In this document: positions 11,881-22,817 of the stretch, piece by piece | Numbering within the stretch: position 1 is the first letter of the stretch | Layout of the letters: each line of letters starts with the position of its first letter | Assembly: GCA_014871385.1 (NCBI GenBank) | Contig: CM026431.1 | Coordinates: forward strand, 10,255,729-10,319,728 | DNA: 64,000 nucleotides | Reading direction: 5' to 3' | Source of the DNA: Ceratodon purpureus | Lineage: Eukaryota > Streptophyta > Bryopsida > Pseudoditrichales > Ditrichaceae | The notes under the pieces: model-generated | Told to the model about the DNA's origin: nothing | What the model saw: the letters and a program-made list of their open reading frames with translations, nothing else | Database searches by the model: none | Program-made: the position numbers and the translations under genes

Positions 11881-13109
11881 TTTGTGGGAGGGTTGCAGTG
11901 ACGTCCTTGCTTTCAAATTGTGTTTGACACGTCCTACACTCGTCTATTCTCTAGCCATATTGCACCGGAGCTCGATTCTCCGGCAGTTGCATCAGGCAAT
12001 ACTTCGAGACTCCCGAACATGTCGGTAAGCTTCACGTTGAGCCCCTTTCTAAACAGTAGTTTTTTGTGAGCTTGCGAGGGAATATTCAATTGGAGTAGTC
12101 CCGACAGCAAGTGGTCTTCTGGAGCCTGGTGAAACTTGCTACGATCGGATCTACCCTATCGAGGTCATATATTCCTGGTCTGATTGCAATCGTCAAGTAT
12201 TGGTGGTAATCTATCCCAGTGAAATTGCAAATTTGTTCCTAGTCATTTCGGAACATGATCATTCAATGAGCTGTTGGGGCTGCAAGGTTTTCGTCATTTT
12301 ACTTCTTCTGCACATCTTGGTTTTCGTCATCTTGGGTTCAACTCTGTCGAAGGCACCATTTCTCGGTTGTTGATGGTGTGGAGGGTAAGCTGTTCAGAGT
12401 TGAAAAAGTCCAAGCCCGTGCCATGTCTGAAGGAAGGACGTAGTTTCCTATTCGTAGCAGCAAAAACCGGTGCATAGCCGAACTCTGCAAGCACAGGTAG
12501 GCGTCCACATGTAGGTGACTGCTCAGATGTTTCTGTGACTTGTGGTATTTTGTACTCGAACCACCCATTAACATTTAGGCAAGTGATTTCTGTACTCAAA
12601 CCACAGGATTTCTGTAATTTTCTTCGCTTAGTATTAAGCAAACACTCGGAAGTAACATAGCTATATTTAAGAGCAAGCTCATAGGATGAAGATTGCTGTG
12701 AGGCATGTTGTTAAGAGACTGTGGAGGTAATCTGAGAATAGAGCATGTTTGTGGGTGCTTTGTTGCTAAGGAGTAGGCTTTGTTCATCAGGTGGCAGAGT
12801 GCAGCCACTGGTTTCCGTGATGGAGTCTGGAGTGTCGACTTCTTGTGAAGCAGATGAGACAATTGGGGGCGATATCACTGTAATACAAAGGTTCGTGCTC
12901 CAGATCGAACAGATTGATGAAGAATTGGATGTGTATTCTGGACTAGCCCAACTGCAACATAGTATTGGAGCAGCACAAATGGACTATGCAAATTTTCAGC
13001 TTTCCATTTGAGCATTTTACATGAAAGTAACTTTGTCATGAATTTGTTCACATTCAATCCACTCCAAGCTCATTCCATTTCAAATTGTGAGTGTCTTAGT
13101 GATGGTGTG
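11881..13109 (+). promoter_or_regulatory. Conserved upstream/leader region of array gene 1
   Basis: This stretch is clearly similar to 40,831-41,998, at the same position upstream of the second intact receptor gene, and so probably contains promoter and 5' leader. Matching landmarks include TGGGAGGGTTGCAGTGACG at both left ends, a shared block around GGTTGTTGATGGTGTGGA, and a block around the codons MES-VSTS-EADET. The latter could be coding (12,821 onward is open here), but the equivalent frame in the second gene has a stop, so I treat it as leader or an upstream frame. No TATA box can be assigned with confidence. Confidence 0.45.
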
Positions 13110-16100
13110 ATGTTGGAAGCGAAGCACAAGGTGTTCCTTAGCCATAGTGGGGCACAGAAAGACTTCGTCGAGCAACTATGTCTTGATATAGAAAGATGTG
13201 ACCGACATCCTTTCTTCGACAAACGACGGAGCAGCCTACCCATTGGTGAGAAGTTTCCTCCACTCATATTTGATGCTATTCGACAATGCAATGCTGGTGT
13301 ATTGGTTCTATCCAAGGAGTTCTTCACAAAGACCAAGTGGCCCATGTTGGAGTTGGTGGCCATGGTGAGGGAGTTGAAGAGCCCCAACTCAAGATTGAAA
13401 CTCATCCCAGTGTTCTACAAACTTTCTCGAGAGGAGTGGTTGGATGATGAAAACCGCTTAGAGTGGATTGCACAATGGAAGGAATGGGCAAGTGTGGATG
13501 AGAGGATATGCATTGAAGAGTGGAAGAAGGCTTTGGATGCGTTGAAGTCCATCAATAGTTTGATGATGAGGGATGGAGAGGTACAACTTCGGAAGGAGAT
13601 TGTGGATGCGGTATGTAAGTTAGTCCTTTCGGAGACTAGGTGGGATGATTCACATGTCCAAGGACGTTCACGCATGTGTGAAGTAAGTAAATATCTCAAC
13701 AAATGTTCCATAAATATTGAACTTTACGGCTCATGTAATTGTTGTATTAGGATTGACATCAATATTGGTATGCCAAGGTCATCTTTTATAATATATGATG
13801 GTTCATGTTGTTGAGATACTTCTTAAGGCATAAAGACTTGCATGTAATTTACACAAAATTAAAATTTTGTTGCGCATGGTGGCAGATTTTGCTTCAAAAG
13901 ATTAATGAGCGGGAGAAACGCAATGGAATCCAAGTGATGGGCTTGTACGGAATTGGGGGCATTGGAAAGACTACAATGTGTAAGGCCATGTGCAATGAGG
14001 TGTTTGAAAGATTTGGAGGGCGAGTGTGTCATGTTGAGTTGAATACGACAAGTGAAATTGAGATTCTCCAAAATGTATTGAAAAGGCTTTCGACCATTGA
14101 ACACGAGCATGTGGGAGGACTAAACATTGATGAGGTGTGAGATGTTCGGCTATTTACCTCATATGCATTTAGTTTCAAACATTATAAAGTCCATCTCAAT
14201 ATTATTTTTAAAAAAGAATTATGTATATTTTCTTTAGTAATACACTCTCATGTTTAAAATGTCTAATCTATTCTTTCTAAGATTGCAATGTTGGATATTC
14301 TTTTAATTGGATTACACAATAATTAGATTGTATCAAGAGCGTGAATACTAGTTTTCATTACTTTGAGGAATAGTTTCAGACTTTATTTCAATGTACTAGA
14401 CTTGAGAAACTGTTATAGTACTATTACACTTCTTTTGAGTCTAAAACTACATAGTATAAAATACCACATTGATTCTAGAAATCAATGAAGTAATATGTAA
14501 GTGATGTTGAGTACAAGTATTAATCGATAAGATAAATCTAAATAAAACATAAATGATGTTAAGTATCAATAATATTGTGTTAAATAGATCTATAATGGTT
14601 GGCCAAAATGTAACTGTCGGTGGCATGGCATTGTATGAAATCGATTCACAAGAGGATCATTCTTAATGGACTTGTCAAAAGAAAAGAAATTAAAATTTAT
14701 AACATAAGTACTTCCCCTTGACTTTGTGGGCAATCACATCAATGTAATTTGCGACCTCCATTGAGTAACCATACTTGTTTCTTTGAGGATCTTGTGTAAA
14801 TCATTGCATTGTTTTTGAGTATGCAGTGTCGAGACAAACTGAGGAGATGCGTTGTGAAGCAACCCGTGTTCCTGGCTATTGATAATCTTCTCGACAACCC
14901 AGAGGCCAAAAAGCAAGCCAAGACTCTTCTTGGAACCCAGTGGACTGCAGGAAGTGTTGTGATTGTAACCACACGTGCTCATGGAGAGCTCACCAATCTC
15001 AACCAATACATTCGAAGTGAAGATTGTGTAGAAATGCCAGAATTGACGGAAGTCGAAGCGAGGTGTTTGTTTTTGAACCATGTCACATGTGGCCAAGGTG
15101 CTACAATTGCTATGTTGGACAAAAGGCTTGTAGGTCGTTGTGTGCAGCGGTGTCATTTTGGTAAAGGTGAAGGGTTGGGATGTCACTACATTCCTTTGGC
15201 GCTTGAGGTACTTGGTGAGCAGCTTGGCTGCAATGGCTATGATGCGGAGCTGTGGGAAATGCAGTTGAAGAACATCGACGTTTTCAGGGAGAAGCTAACA
15301 AAAGACGAGCACCCTATCTTCTCCATCTTGAGGACAAGCTACGATAGTTTGTCTGAAGATGTTCAGATGTTGTTCATGGATACCGCTGTTTTTCTACCTT
15401 CGCACCCCTTTCTCCCCACGGATATGTACAAGTGGAACTTATTTGACTGGCTGAGCACGGTGCATGGAACAAGTGTGGACGAGGTGATGAAACAGGTGAG
15501 GGTTTGGCTGCTATCTACCTGGTGTGGCCAAAAATTGTAACTAGAGGAATCTCTCTATTTTGTAGGCCTCAATGTCTTACACGGGGTTCGAAGGATCAAT
15601 TTTCGGTTTCCTGCATTCACATTGCAAAGTTATTGCTTGTGAAACTCTCCCAGCTTTGTGCTGAATCGGTAGAGCAGTTACATGTGACATACGGTGATGC
15701 TGAGATGGACTTGTGCTGGTGTGCAGTTGGAGTATCTGAAGCGGAGATCGCTGCTTGAGTCATTGGGCGATGGACGGACCAGAATGGTGATGCATGATCT
15801 GTGGCGCGAGTTTTGTGTGGCGGAAGCGGCGATTGGAAAGTTCGAAGATGGTCGGTGCTTATTTGTGGAAGAGGAGAGCAGCAAGCTTGCGGAGACCAGC
15901 CCAGGTCCCGGTGGTTGTTGGAGAAACATGAGGAGGATGGGCTTTTCAAACGAGGGATGGAGATGTTTGGATGGAGTAGAGGTGGATCAGTTTGTGAATC
16001 TGTTGTTGCTGAAGGTGGAGAGTGGATCATTTTCGCTTGGCGGGTCGTTGGAACTGGATGTGAAGGGACTGAGGCACTTGAAGAGCTTGGAACTGACGCC

Positions 16101-19100
16101 GGGAATATTGAATCGTGTCAATTGTGTGGGACTTGAATCCTTGAGCAAGCTTACTTATTTGAGGTGGGATAATTACTACACCCTAGCACCAGATGTTGAA
16201 GAGATCGGGAGTCTAAGAAAGCTCCAGGTTCTTATCCTGGGAGGTTTCAAAGGTGACAAGCTACCAGATTTGAGCATGCTGACGTCATTGCGACTGGTTT
16301 CTTTCCAAGGCTGTTCAACAGTGAAGACCATAAGTGGCCTAGGCTCGAAGCTGACCAACATCGAGTTCTTAAGTCTACGAGCTTGCTACAGTTTGCAACA
16401 GTGCCCTGGTGTGGGTGACTTGTATGCCTTGGTGGAGCTTGACTTAGCTTTTTGTGGGCAGCTGAAGGATGTGCCCTGTCTACGGATGCTGACAAGATTG
16501 AGGAAACTGGTCATCGAAGGTTGCCAGTTATTGAGAGCAGTGCCGGGACTGAGCGACCTCGTCGCTTTGGAAGAGCTTTGGGCCTCGGGTTGCACTGCTC
16601 TTGAAGTGTTGCCTGATCTGCGGAAGCTCTCAAAGCTGAGAATGCTGAAATGTGTAGGGTGCAGTGCCTTGAAGAGATGGACCTGCACTACACCCTTGCG
16701 TGCAGTGGAACAGATCGACCTCCGTGATTGCAGTAGTCTGGAAGAAATGCCGGATTTGAGTACCTTTCCCCAGTTGGAATGGCTTTATCTGGGCGGTTGC
16801 ACAGGCTTGATGACCTTGACCAGTAGCGCACCCTTGCGTGCACTGTTGGAGCTTGATTTGGAAGGATGCAGCAAGTTGAGTTCCCTGCCAGATCATCTGA
16901 GTGGGTCGGTGGATCTGGAACAGCTCCGTCTGCAGAAGAGCGGAATAGTGTTGCATGAAGATGAGATCACGGAACTGAAGGCATGTTGTAGAAGGCTTGA
17001 GGTGTTTCCCAGCTCTGCTCGATCCGTGTATGGCGGTTTAGAATCCTTGTGTTCATCAGCTTATGGTTCGAGCAATAGGGAGATGGATGTGGATGACCTC
17101 GAAGTTAGCAACGCGCAGAATGGATGTCGATCTAGAAGGTTACCAGACACTTTACCCCGAGAGAAGGTGCTATATCATATCCTTATATATGACATTCATG
17201 TTAATTACGTGCATCAGCAGTCGAAAGTTGCGAATTGTTTCGCAGGGAGATGTCCTGGATTTCCCTCTGAATGAATTTCTTGATGTGAGACGACTATGTA
17301 AGCGCAGGAACTTGGCAGTTGGATGTTGTTTTAGGCTATTGCACAATTATTGTTTCTCGGATAGTATGGAAACCTGGATGAACTCTCTCTGTTTGTTTGT
17401 ATTTTTTGGCAACTTTGTAGGGTGCAATTGGGTTGTTTAGTGAATGTGGTTTTTCTGGTGGGCACAGATTGCAAGACTCATGTACACCAGGGCTGGAGGT
17501 GCCCTTTTGGCGCTGACATCGACTGGGATACTCAAAGTTTGGAACTGGGGACGGGTATTTAATGACCCGGAATGCCAGGTAACCTTCTGTGCACTTGGTA
17601 TCATGATAAAGTGTCACTGAATGTTTGTAATCTGGTAAGGTCTTTCGTAACCCTCTAAACTTGATTCTATGATTTTGTTTTAATGAGAAGCAAGGGGATC
17701 TTGGCAGGTGTGACAATGATGATGGTATGAATGTAGGTAACATGATGCCATTTTTATCTCTTTATAAGGTCAGAATCTCTCTGATTATATTCATGGTCTT
17801 TTGGTGATTCTAGCATTGTGTATGGAGTTGTGAAATCAATGAGACTTGAGAAAATTTTAAACTCTTTTTTCATCTTAATTTTGATTTTCTACATGATAAT
17901 TGTGGGGTATGTAGGGCTCCAAAGTAGAGTGTGCTAGAGATTTGAACATATTGCTATTGTAAGATGTTATGTAAATTGCTATGCTAGGGTTCTACAAGTG
18001 GACTTCAATTAGTGGTATTGTACACTTTTTGTGACATTTAACGAAAAGAATCAATGGTCATGGATGTGATTTTGAGGATGTGGTTTTTGAGTTGAACTAA
18101 AGTTTATGTGATTTGAGGCTTTTAAATGGGCTATGTTTTATAGTCTTGCGTAATCTTGAGCATAGATATCTTGAAGGTATAAGTCTATTCAAATTAAAGA
18201 TCATTGAAGAAGGTGAATGAAGGTATAAATGTGAAATATATAATTAGCTCAAAGTGTGAATTAAGATGTTGGTGATGGTATTTCTTATGCTCATGAGTAA
18301 TAGATTTTTTGTATTTTACAAAGCTAGTACTGGTCCAATTTATAGTACTTGTGGAAGTTTTATCTATATTCATCTAAATCTATGAGGATTTATATATTGA
18401 TTTTCTAAATATATTAGTGACCAATCCTTTCTTCCAAATAAATTTTCCTAGGCCATTGTAAGTATTGCTCCACAATTATGGCTACATGCAAGTGGAAGGT
18501 TGATGGTCAACGATATAAATGACGTCAATTGGGAAGAAGTGGTGCATTCTTTGACTCTTAGCTACGATGGCTATAGTGCAATATCAGCCTCGGGAGGAAA
18601 GGTTTTTCGGTATGATATCCGCACTAGCGAGGTATAGTATCCTCACGCATTTTAATAGAATAGTTGGTAGTGTGAGAATTTTATAATTATGTTGTAATAC
18701 TCTATTCTGATAATTATTTTCCATCATCTCTAAATCTTGAAAATATTCATGGTGTAAACACATTTTGATCAAGTTTAATCCACATATGCTTTAAAAACGC
18801 CTAGATTGCTAGAGTTGTTAAATTAAAAACTTCAAAGCTAACATTGTTTTGTCATAAAGGCTTTAGATTATAAATTATCTAGCTACAATATTAGTGAGTT
18901 AACAGTTTGAGAAGATATCTATCTATATAGATATACGACACCCTAGCCTTTCTCTCATCACTGGATTCAAATTTGAACTTGAAATTATGTGGTTATTGAT
19001 GACATTTGCTGTGTAAATGATGCAAATTTGGATTTAGAGGGTGTTTACAATTATGTATCCACCTCCAACACCAACATCTATTGCATACTATCCCCATGAC

Positions 19101-20800
19101 AACAATATTGTGGCCATAGGAATGGCGGATTCAACAATTCAAATCTTAAATACAATCGAGCAAGTGGTTAGTAATCGTGACATGGCCCCATTTGTGATTC
19201 AATGTAACTTCTACATGAATCTTCCACATTGTTATTCTTGGCTAGGTTGAGGACACCGATGTGCAACTAGCGTGACTCTCGCATGCTCTTTGCAGGTGGT
19301 GTGCACATTGGCTGGCCATCACGACAAAGTCATTGGGTTGGCATTCTCCATTCCCGACAATTCTACAAGTGTACTTGTATCCTTAAGTGCAGATGCTCAG
19401 GTACTGTAAACAACCCTTTCACCGCCCTTCAATCAAGGATGCAAACTCAAGCTTCTCAACAACTTTTGTGAGAGAGTGATCGAGAATCCAATGTTGTAGC
19501 TACATAGCAAAGAAATCATTCAAATATATTCGGTTGAAACCATAGCTGCATTTGAAGCAGCCGGGACTCAATTACACTAATGTTGGCATTATTGTTTTTG
19601 TGTTTGCAAAGGAGGAAGTAGGGTTTCTTCATACTATAGTAGCTAAATTGATAAAGTGGAGTAAGTCACAAGTTGTTTCCACATCCTGGTGTGATGTTGT
19701 AAGCAATCTCTTCCAAAAGCTAAATTGTTCTAAGACATCCCCTACTGCAGTTGTGCGTATGGAAAACAGAGGAGTGGGGCAAACGTCAGTCGAGGTTTGG
19801 GTTATTACAACCGGATCAGAGGACAGTGTGTGCAGGGGACCTTCGCGTTCAATTCCACAACGACCAACGCCACGTTCTTGTTGTGGGGAAGTCGCAGTTG
19901 GCTGTGTACGACACTTTGAATGTGGATCGTCCTATTACCGAGGTCAGCTCCTTTGAACACTGATGATCTGTATGCCGTACAAAGTCTTTTAGTCCAGGTA
20001 GACCAGGGTTGCTCTGAAATAAATGATTCTGATGGTTGAGAATGAAGTCTGGAGTAGCAGATGTCCACACATGGTATCTTGTGCAGATTTCTAGTGGCAG
20101 TTTTGAGAAGGATGGTCTCAAACTGCTGGAGCATCTTGCAGATTTGAATTTTTGAATGTAGCACGTTTCCTAAGATTGAGAGTATCGTGGTGGGGGTTGT
20201 GCAGTGGGTTCCTCAAAGTCCATTCACGGCAGCAATTACAGACGCCACCTACTCATGTACTGGCCATCGTGTTTTTGTGGGCTTTGCCGATGGTTCTGTC
20301 GCTTATCTTGATTCTAAATTTCGGCCACGGCGTCGATTGGTCCCTCCGATTCACCCACCTCTGGGAGCGAGCGGGTATGGAATCGTGACTGGATCTATGA
20401 GCATTCGCTGAACCCAATTTATTGTTGGCATCTATGAGTATGATGATTGGTGTGAGCTTGTGAGTTGCATTGCATCCTGTTCCTCAACGGCACGGAATGA
20501 GGGCTTCAATCTTGGAATGGTTTCTTACTTTCTAGTCTCTCTGTTATCGAAGGAATAGGTTACAGACTACAGACTGGCTGCAAAGCACTCATGACATGGT
20601 GATTGATGTTGTGTGGTAGATCAACAGCCTACCCCGTGGCGATTGCTGCACATCCTAAGATTCGATGTCAGTTTGCACTGGGCATGAGCGATGGGAGCGT
20701 AATAGTGGTAGAGCTTCGGAGGGCCCCAGCAGACAAGGAACCAGGAAGTGGGGAAGGGAGTCACAAGAGGAAAGCGAACTGTTTGGAGGTCTGTGAGTGA
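13110..20800 (+). CDS. TIR-NB-ARC-LRR immune receptor fused to a TOPLESS-type WD40 domain (array gene 1)
   Basis: Eleven exons: 13110-13682, 13886-14134, 14827-15495, 15727-17166, 17468-17578, 18452-18631, 19038-19166, 19296-19400, 19751-19942, 20205-20374 and 20620-20800. All phases match, giving about 1,332 residues. Residues 1-165 are a TIR domain (KVFLSHSG; the expected catalytic glutamate, E81, in WPMLELV), so NADase activity is plausible. NB-ARC follows: P-loop GIGGIGKTT (213-221), kinase-2 VFLAIDN (N replaces the usual second D), GSVVIVTTR, IPLALEVLG, and MHD at 519-521. About a dozen LRRs of the C-x-x-L type run from ~580 to 930. From residue ~964 the protein is TOPLESS-like: CRSRRLPD, IARLMYT, SGRLMVNDIND, ISASGGKV, PHDNNIVAIGMADSTIQI, LRVQFHNDQ, ALGMSDGSVIVVE. 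The start ATG opens MLEAKHKVFLSH. It probably acts as an intracellular immune sensor. The NH2-terminal LisH/CTLH part of TOPLESS is absent. Confidence 0.85.
14135..14826 (+). other. Long intron 2 of array gene 1
   Basis: This intron (about 690 bases) separates the P-loop exon from the kinase-2 exon. It is AT-rich with no exon-like content. The equivalent intron in gene 2 (43,022-43,407) is only about 386 bases, so it differs by insertion or deletion although the flanking exons are the same length. Confidence 0.7.
17125..20800 (+). other. Integrated TOPLESS/TPR C-terminal WD40 propeller within array gene 1
   Basis: The end of exon 4 (about 17,125-17,166) encodes CRSRRLPDTLPREK, which lines up with the CRSLRLP-type segment preceding the second propeller of TOPLESS-related proteins. 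Exons 5-11 then follow that propeller in order to its last blade (AIAAHP...ALGMSDGSVIVVE). Only the second propeller is present; the EAR-binding N-terminal half and first propeller are missing. Introns are retained between blades, so capture was by genomic DNA and not by a reverse-transcribed copy. The TOPLESS comparison is from memory of the family, not from an alignment program. Confidence 0.85.
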
Positions 20801-22805
20801 GCAGGACAAGATGGGCTTTGTTGTGGGCGGGAGTATGTGAGTTCGTTTTGTAATTGGGATCTTTTTTTTTTTGATGTGAGGAAATTGAACTGGTGTCAAG
20901 GAGGCTCTGTGTTGCCATACAAGTTTTGTGGACTCTTTCAGCTTTGTAAAATGTTAGCAAGTATTGGGCATTGCATGGGCATAGTCTACACAAGGCACCT
21001 TGACACATTCACCAAGTAGGAAGTGGCACAAGAATGATGTGAATTTGTGGTGATCACATGCTAAATTGAACAACCACTTGGAAAACTTGTTATAATTTGC
21101 AGTTTGGCATTGAACAACCACTTGGAAAACTTGCTATAATCTGCAGTTTGGAAGCAATTTTTACTTGGCAGTGAATTGGTCAATGCTCCTTGTGATATTG
21201 GAAAACATCAACGGGTTTTCATGATTTTAGAGTATCAAGGTATTTTAAAGATGATGAAGGATGATTTTGGAGTTGAAAGTTTTATGATCTGAGATTATGT
21301 TTTAGTACTTCAACTCAAGTTTGCCAAACTATTGAAGTTCTCATAGCATATAGAATACACCATTCGGGACCCCATCCCAATGCATGTCACTCATGCGTAT
21401 ATATGAGTCACCTTGAATGTGTTGGTTATGAACATTTGAGGGGTGAGGGTCATGAATAGCGCTTGTGACCCCTAATAGCAATTCTTGATATCAACAGATG
21501 ATGTTCTTCTTCCAATGTAGGAGTCGGAATTTGGAGTCTAAGTTTGGTCCACATTGTTTTCGATAAGATTATTTCAAGTGTAGGTGATTGAGATTTATAT
21601 CTCTCATTTTTATTTACATTTTTTTGTACTTAAAATTAATGATATTTTTAAAATGGAAAAAAATATGGGATTTTTATAGGCTAATTTAGTGTATTTATTG
21701 CATTTGTTAAAATTTTAGGAATTGGATTATGGAAAAAATGGCTAGCGCTTATATTAAAATGAGATGTTGGTTATCTCTAAAAAAATTTAGTAGTGTGATT
21801 CTTTAGTGTACATCTAAAATATTATACAATATTATTATACCTCTATGCAATATTAAAATACTTCAATGCAATATTTGAACATATTCAAATCTATCTATTC
21901 CACTAATAAAAGCACAAAGAATGATTTATAAGTAATCTTAAAGCAAAACATTACATAATTTTTGTAATATAACCAATCAATAATGAAAGTGGGCACATCA
22001 AATTTTAGAATTTTATAATTCCACTTTTCAATAATAGTGTTAAATATCATAACAATGTAGGTGGTTTGAGTTCTTCTAAATCATGAATAATTTTTTTTTG
22101 AAAATATAGGATTTTTTCCACAACAACTGAATTTATTAATTTCTGTCTTTTCAAAAAACCTAATAAAATAAGCTTCAAATAACTTCAAATTAACAAATAT
22201 CACTAAAAGAAATTTTTCCTATTTTTCCTTATTTATCCTTAGAATTTCCCATTCTTTGGGCTATTGATTTAGGACTATGTTTGAACAAACCATCTACTAT
22301 GGTAACAACTGTCATTCAAATTTTTAAAATTACAATTTGATTGTTGTATTCTTTGTGCTTATGACCTGTATTGATATTGTAAATTCTCTCAGCAAACTAT
22401 GAAATAATGTTTTAAATGTTTAGAAACTAGTTCGATTTTTCAACAATTCTTTTATATTTCGAGCTAGAATATATCTTCAAGAAATGGAGTTTTTGAAATT
22501 TGATTCTTTTATTTATTCTTTGATTCTAGGAAGGGGACAAGCGTTATAAAAGGAATCCAATGGTTTTCAGGTTTGTGAGTGAGTATTGTTTATTTTAATA
22601 TATCACATACAATACGTCAAGCCTTTCCAAAGCATAAATATCATTACGGTGAACGAAATTCACTATGTTTTATTTGAAGATTTGCCCCCAATAGTTAATT
22701 ATTTTTAGTAGTTATATTTAATCATAATAGTGTATTTTGAAATTCATTTTATTTTGATTATATTCCTCATCTAATTTCACTGATGATACTCATGTTAGAA
22801 ATGGT
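20801..22805. repeat. 3' flank and AT-rich spacer of gene 1, truncated at 22,805
   Basis: The 3' untranslated and spacer sequence continues the near-identical block shared with 49,464-51,468. It belongs to the same spacer family as 26,815-33,337 and 34,351-39,770. At 22,805 it stops abruptly at GTTAGAAATGG, whereas the paralogous spacer at 51,468 carries on; the next ~15 bases lead straight into an LRR/TOPLESS exon fragment. No gene is seen here. Confidence 0.8.
21065..21152 (+). repeat. 44-bp tandem duplication
   Basis: Two copies of a 44-base unit beginning ATTGAACAACCACTTGGAAA stand head to tail with a few mismatches (TTGTTATAATTTGC versus TTGCTATAATCTGC). The same pair is present at about 49,728-49,815, so it predates the recent segment exchange. 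Confidence 0.85.
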
Positions 22806-22817
22806 TCAGACGAAATC

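Larger units (their letters stand above)
19320..22805 (+). repeat. Segmental duplication A, partner at 47,983-51,468
   Basis: From exon 8 through the 3' end and 2 kb of flank, this block matches 47,983-51,468 at a constant offset of 28,663. All the places I compared were identical, except for a few substitutions near the distal end (for example CACTATGTTT versus CACTATAATT near 22,668 and one change near 22,612). This implies a very recent copy or conversion event. A computed alignment is needed for an exact identity. Confidence 0.9.

Noticed and set aside
15496..15726. Extra coding exon between NB-ARC exons 3 and 4 (open frame at 15,504-15,758)
   Set aside because: Direct joining of exon 3 to LEYLKRRSLLE gives the normal NB-ARC to MHD sequence and phase. 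The conservation between copies is explained by recent duplication.
16176..16956. Long minus-strand frames opposite the LRR exon (also 44,259-45,534)
   Set aside because: They are shadows of the repetitive LRR coding sequence and show no independent motif.
17063..17440. Reading through the exon 4 donor to a stop as the natural end of a plain TNL
   Set aside because: The CRSRRLP segment just before the donor already matches TOPLESS, the donor is good, and phase-compatible WD40 exons follow in both intact copies. A read-through isoform ending near 17,273 remains possible.
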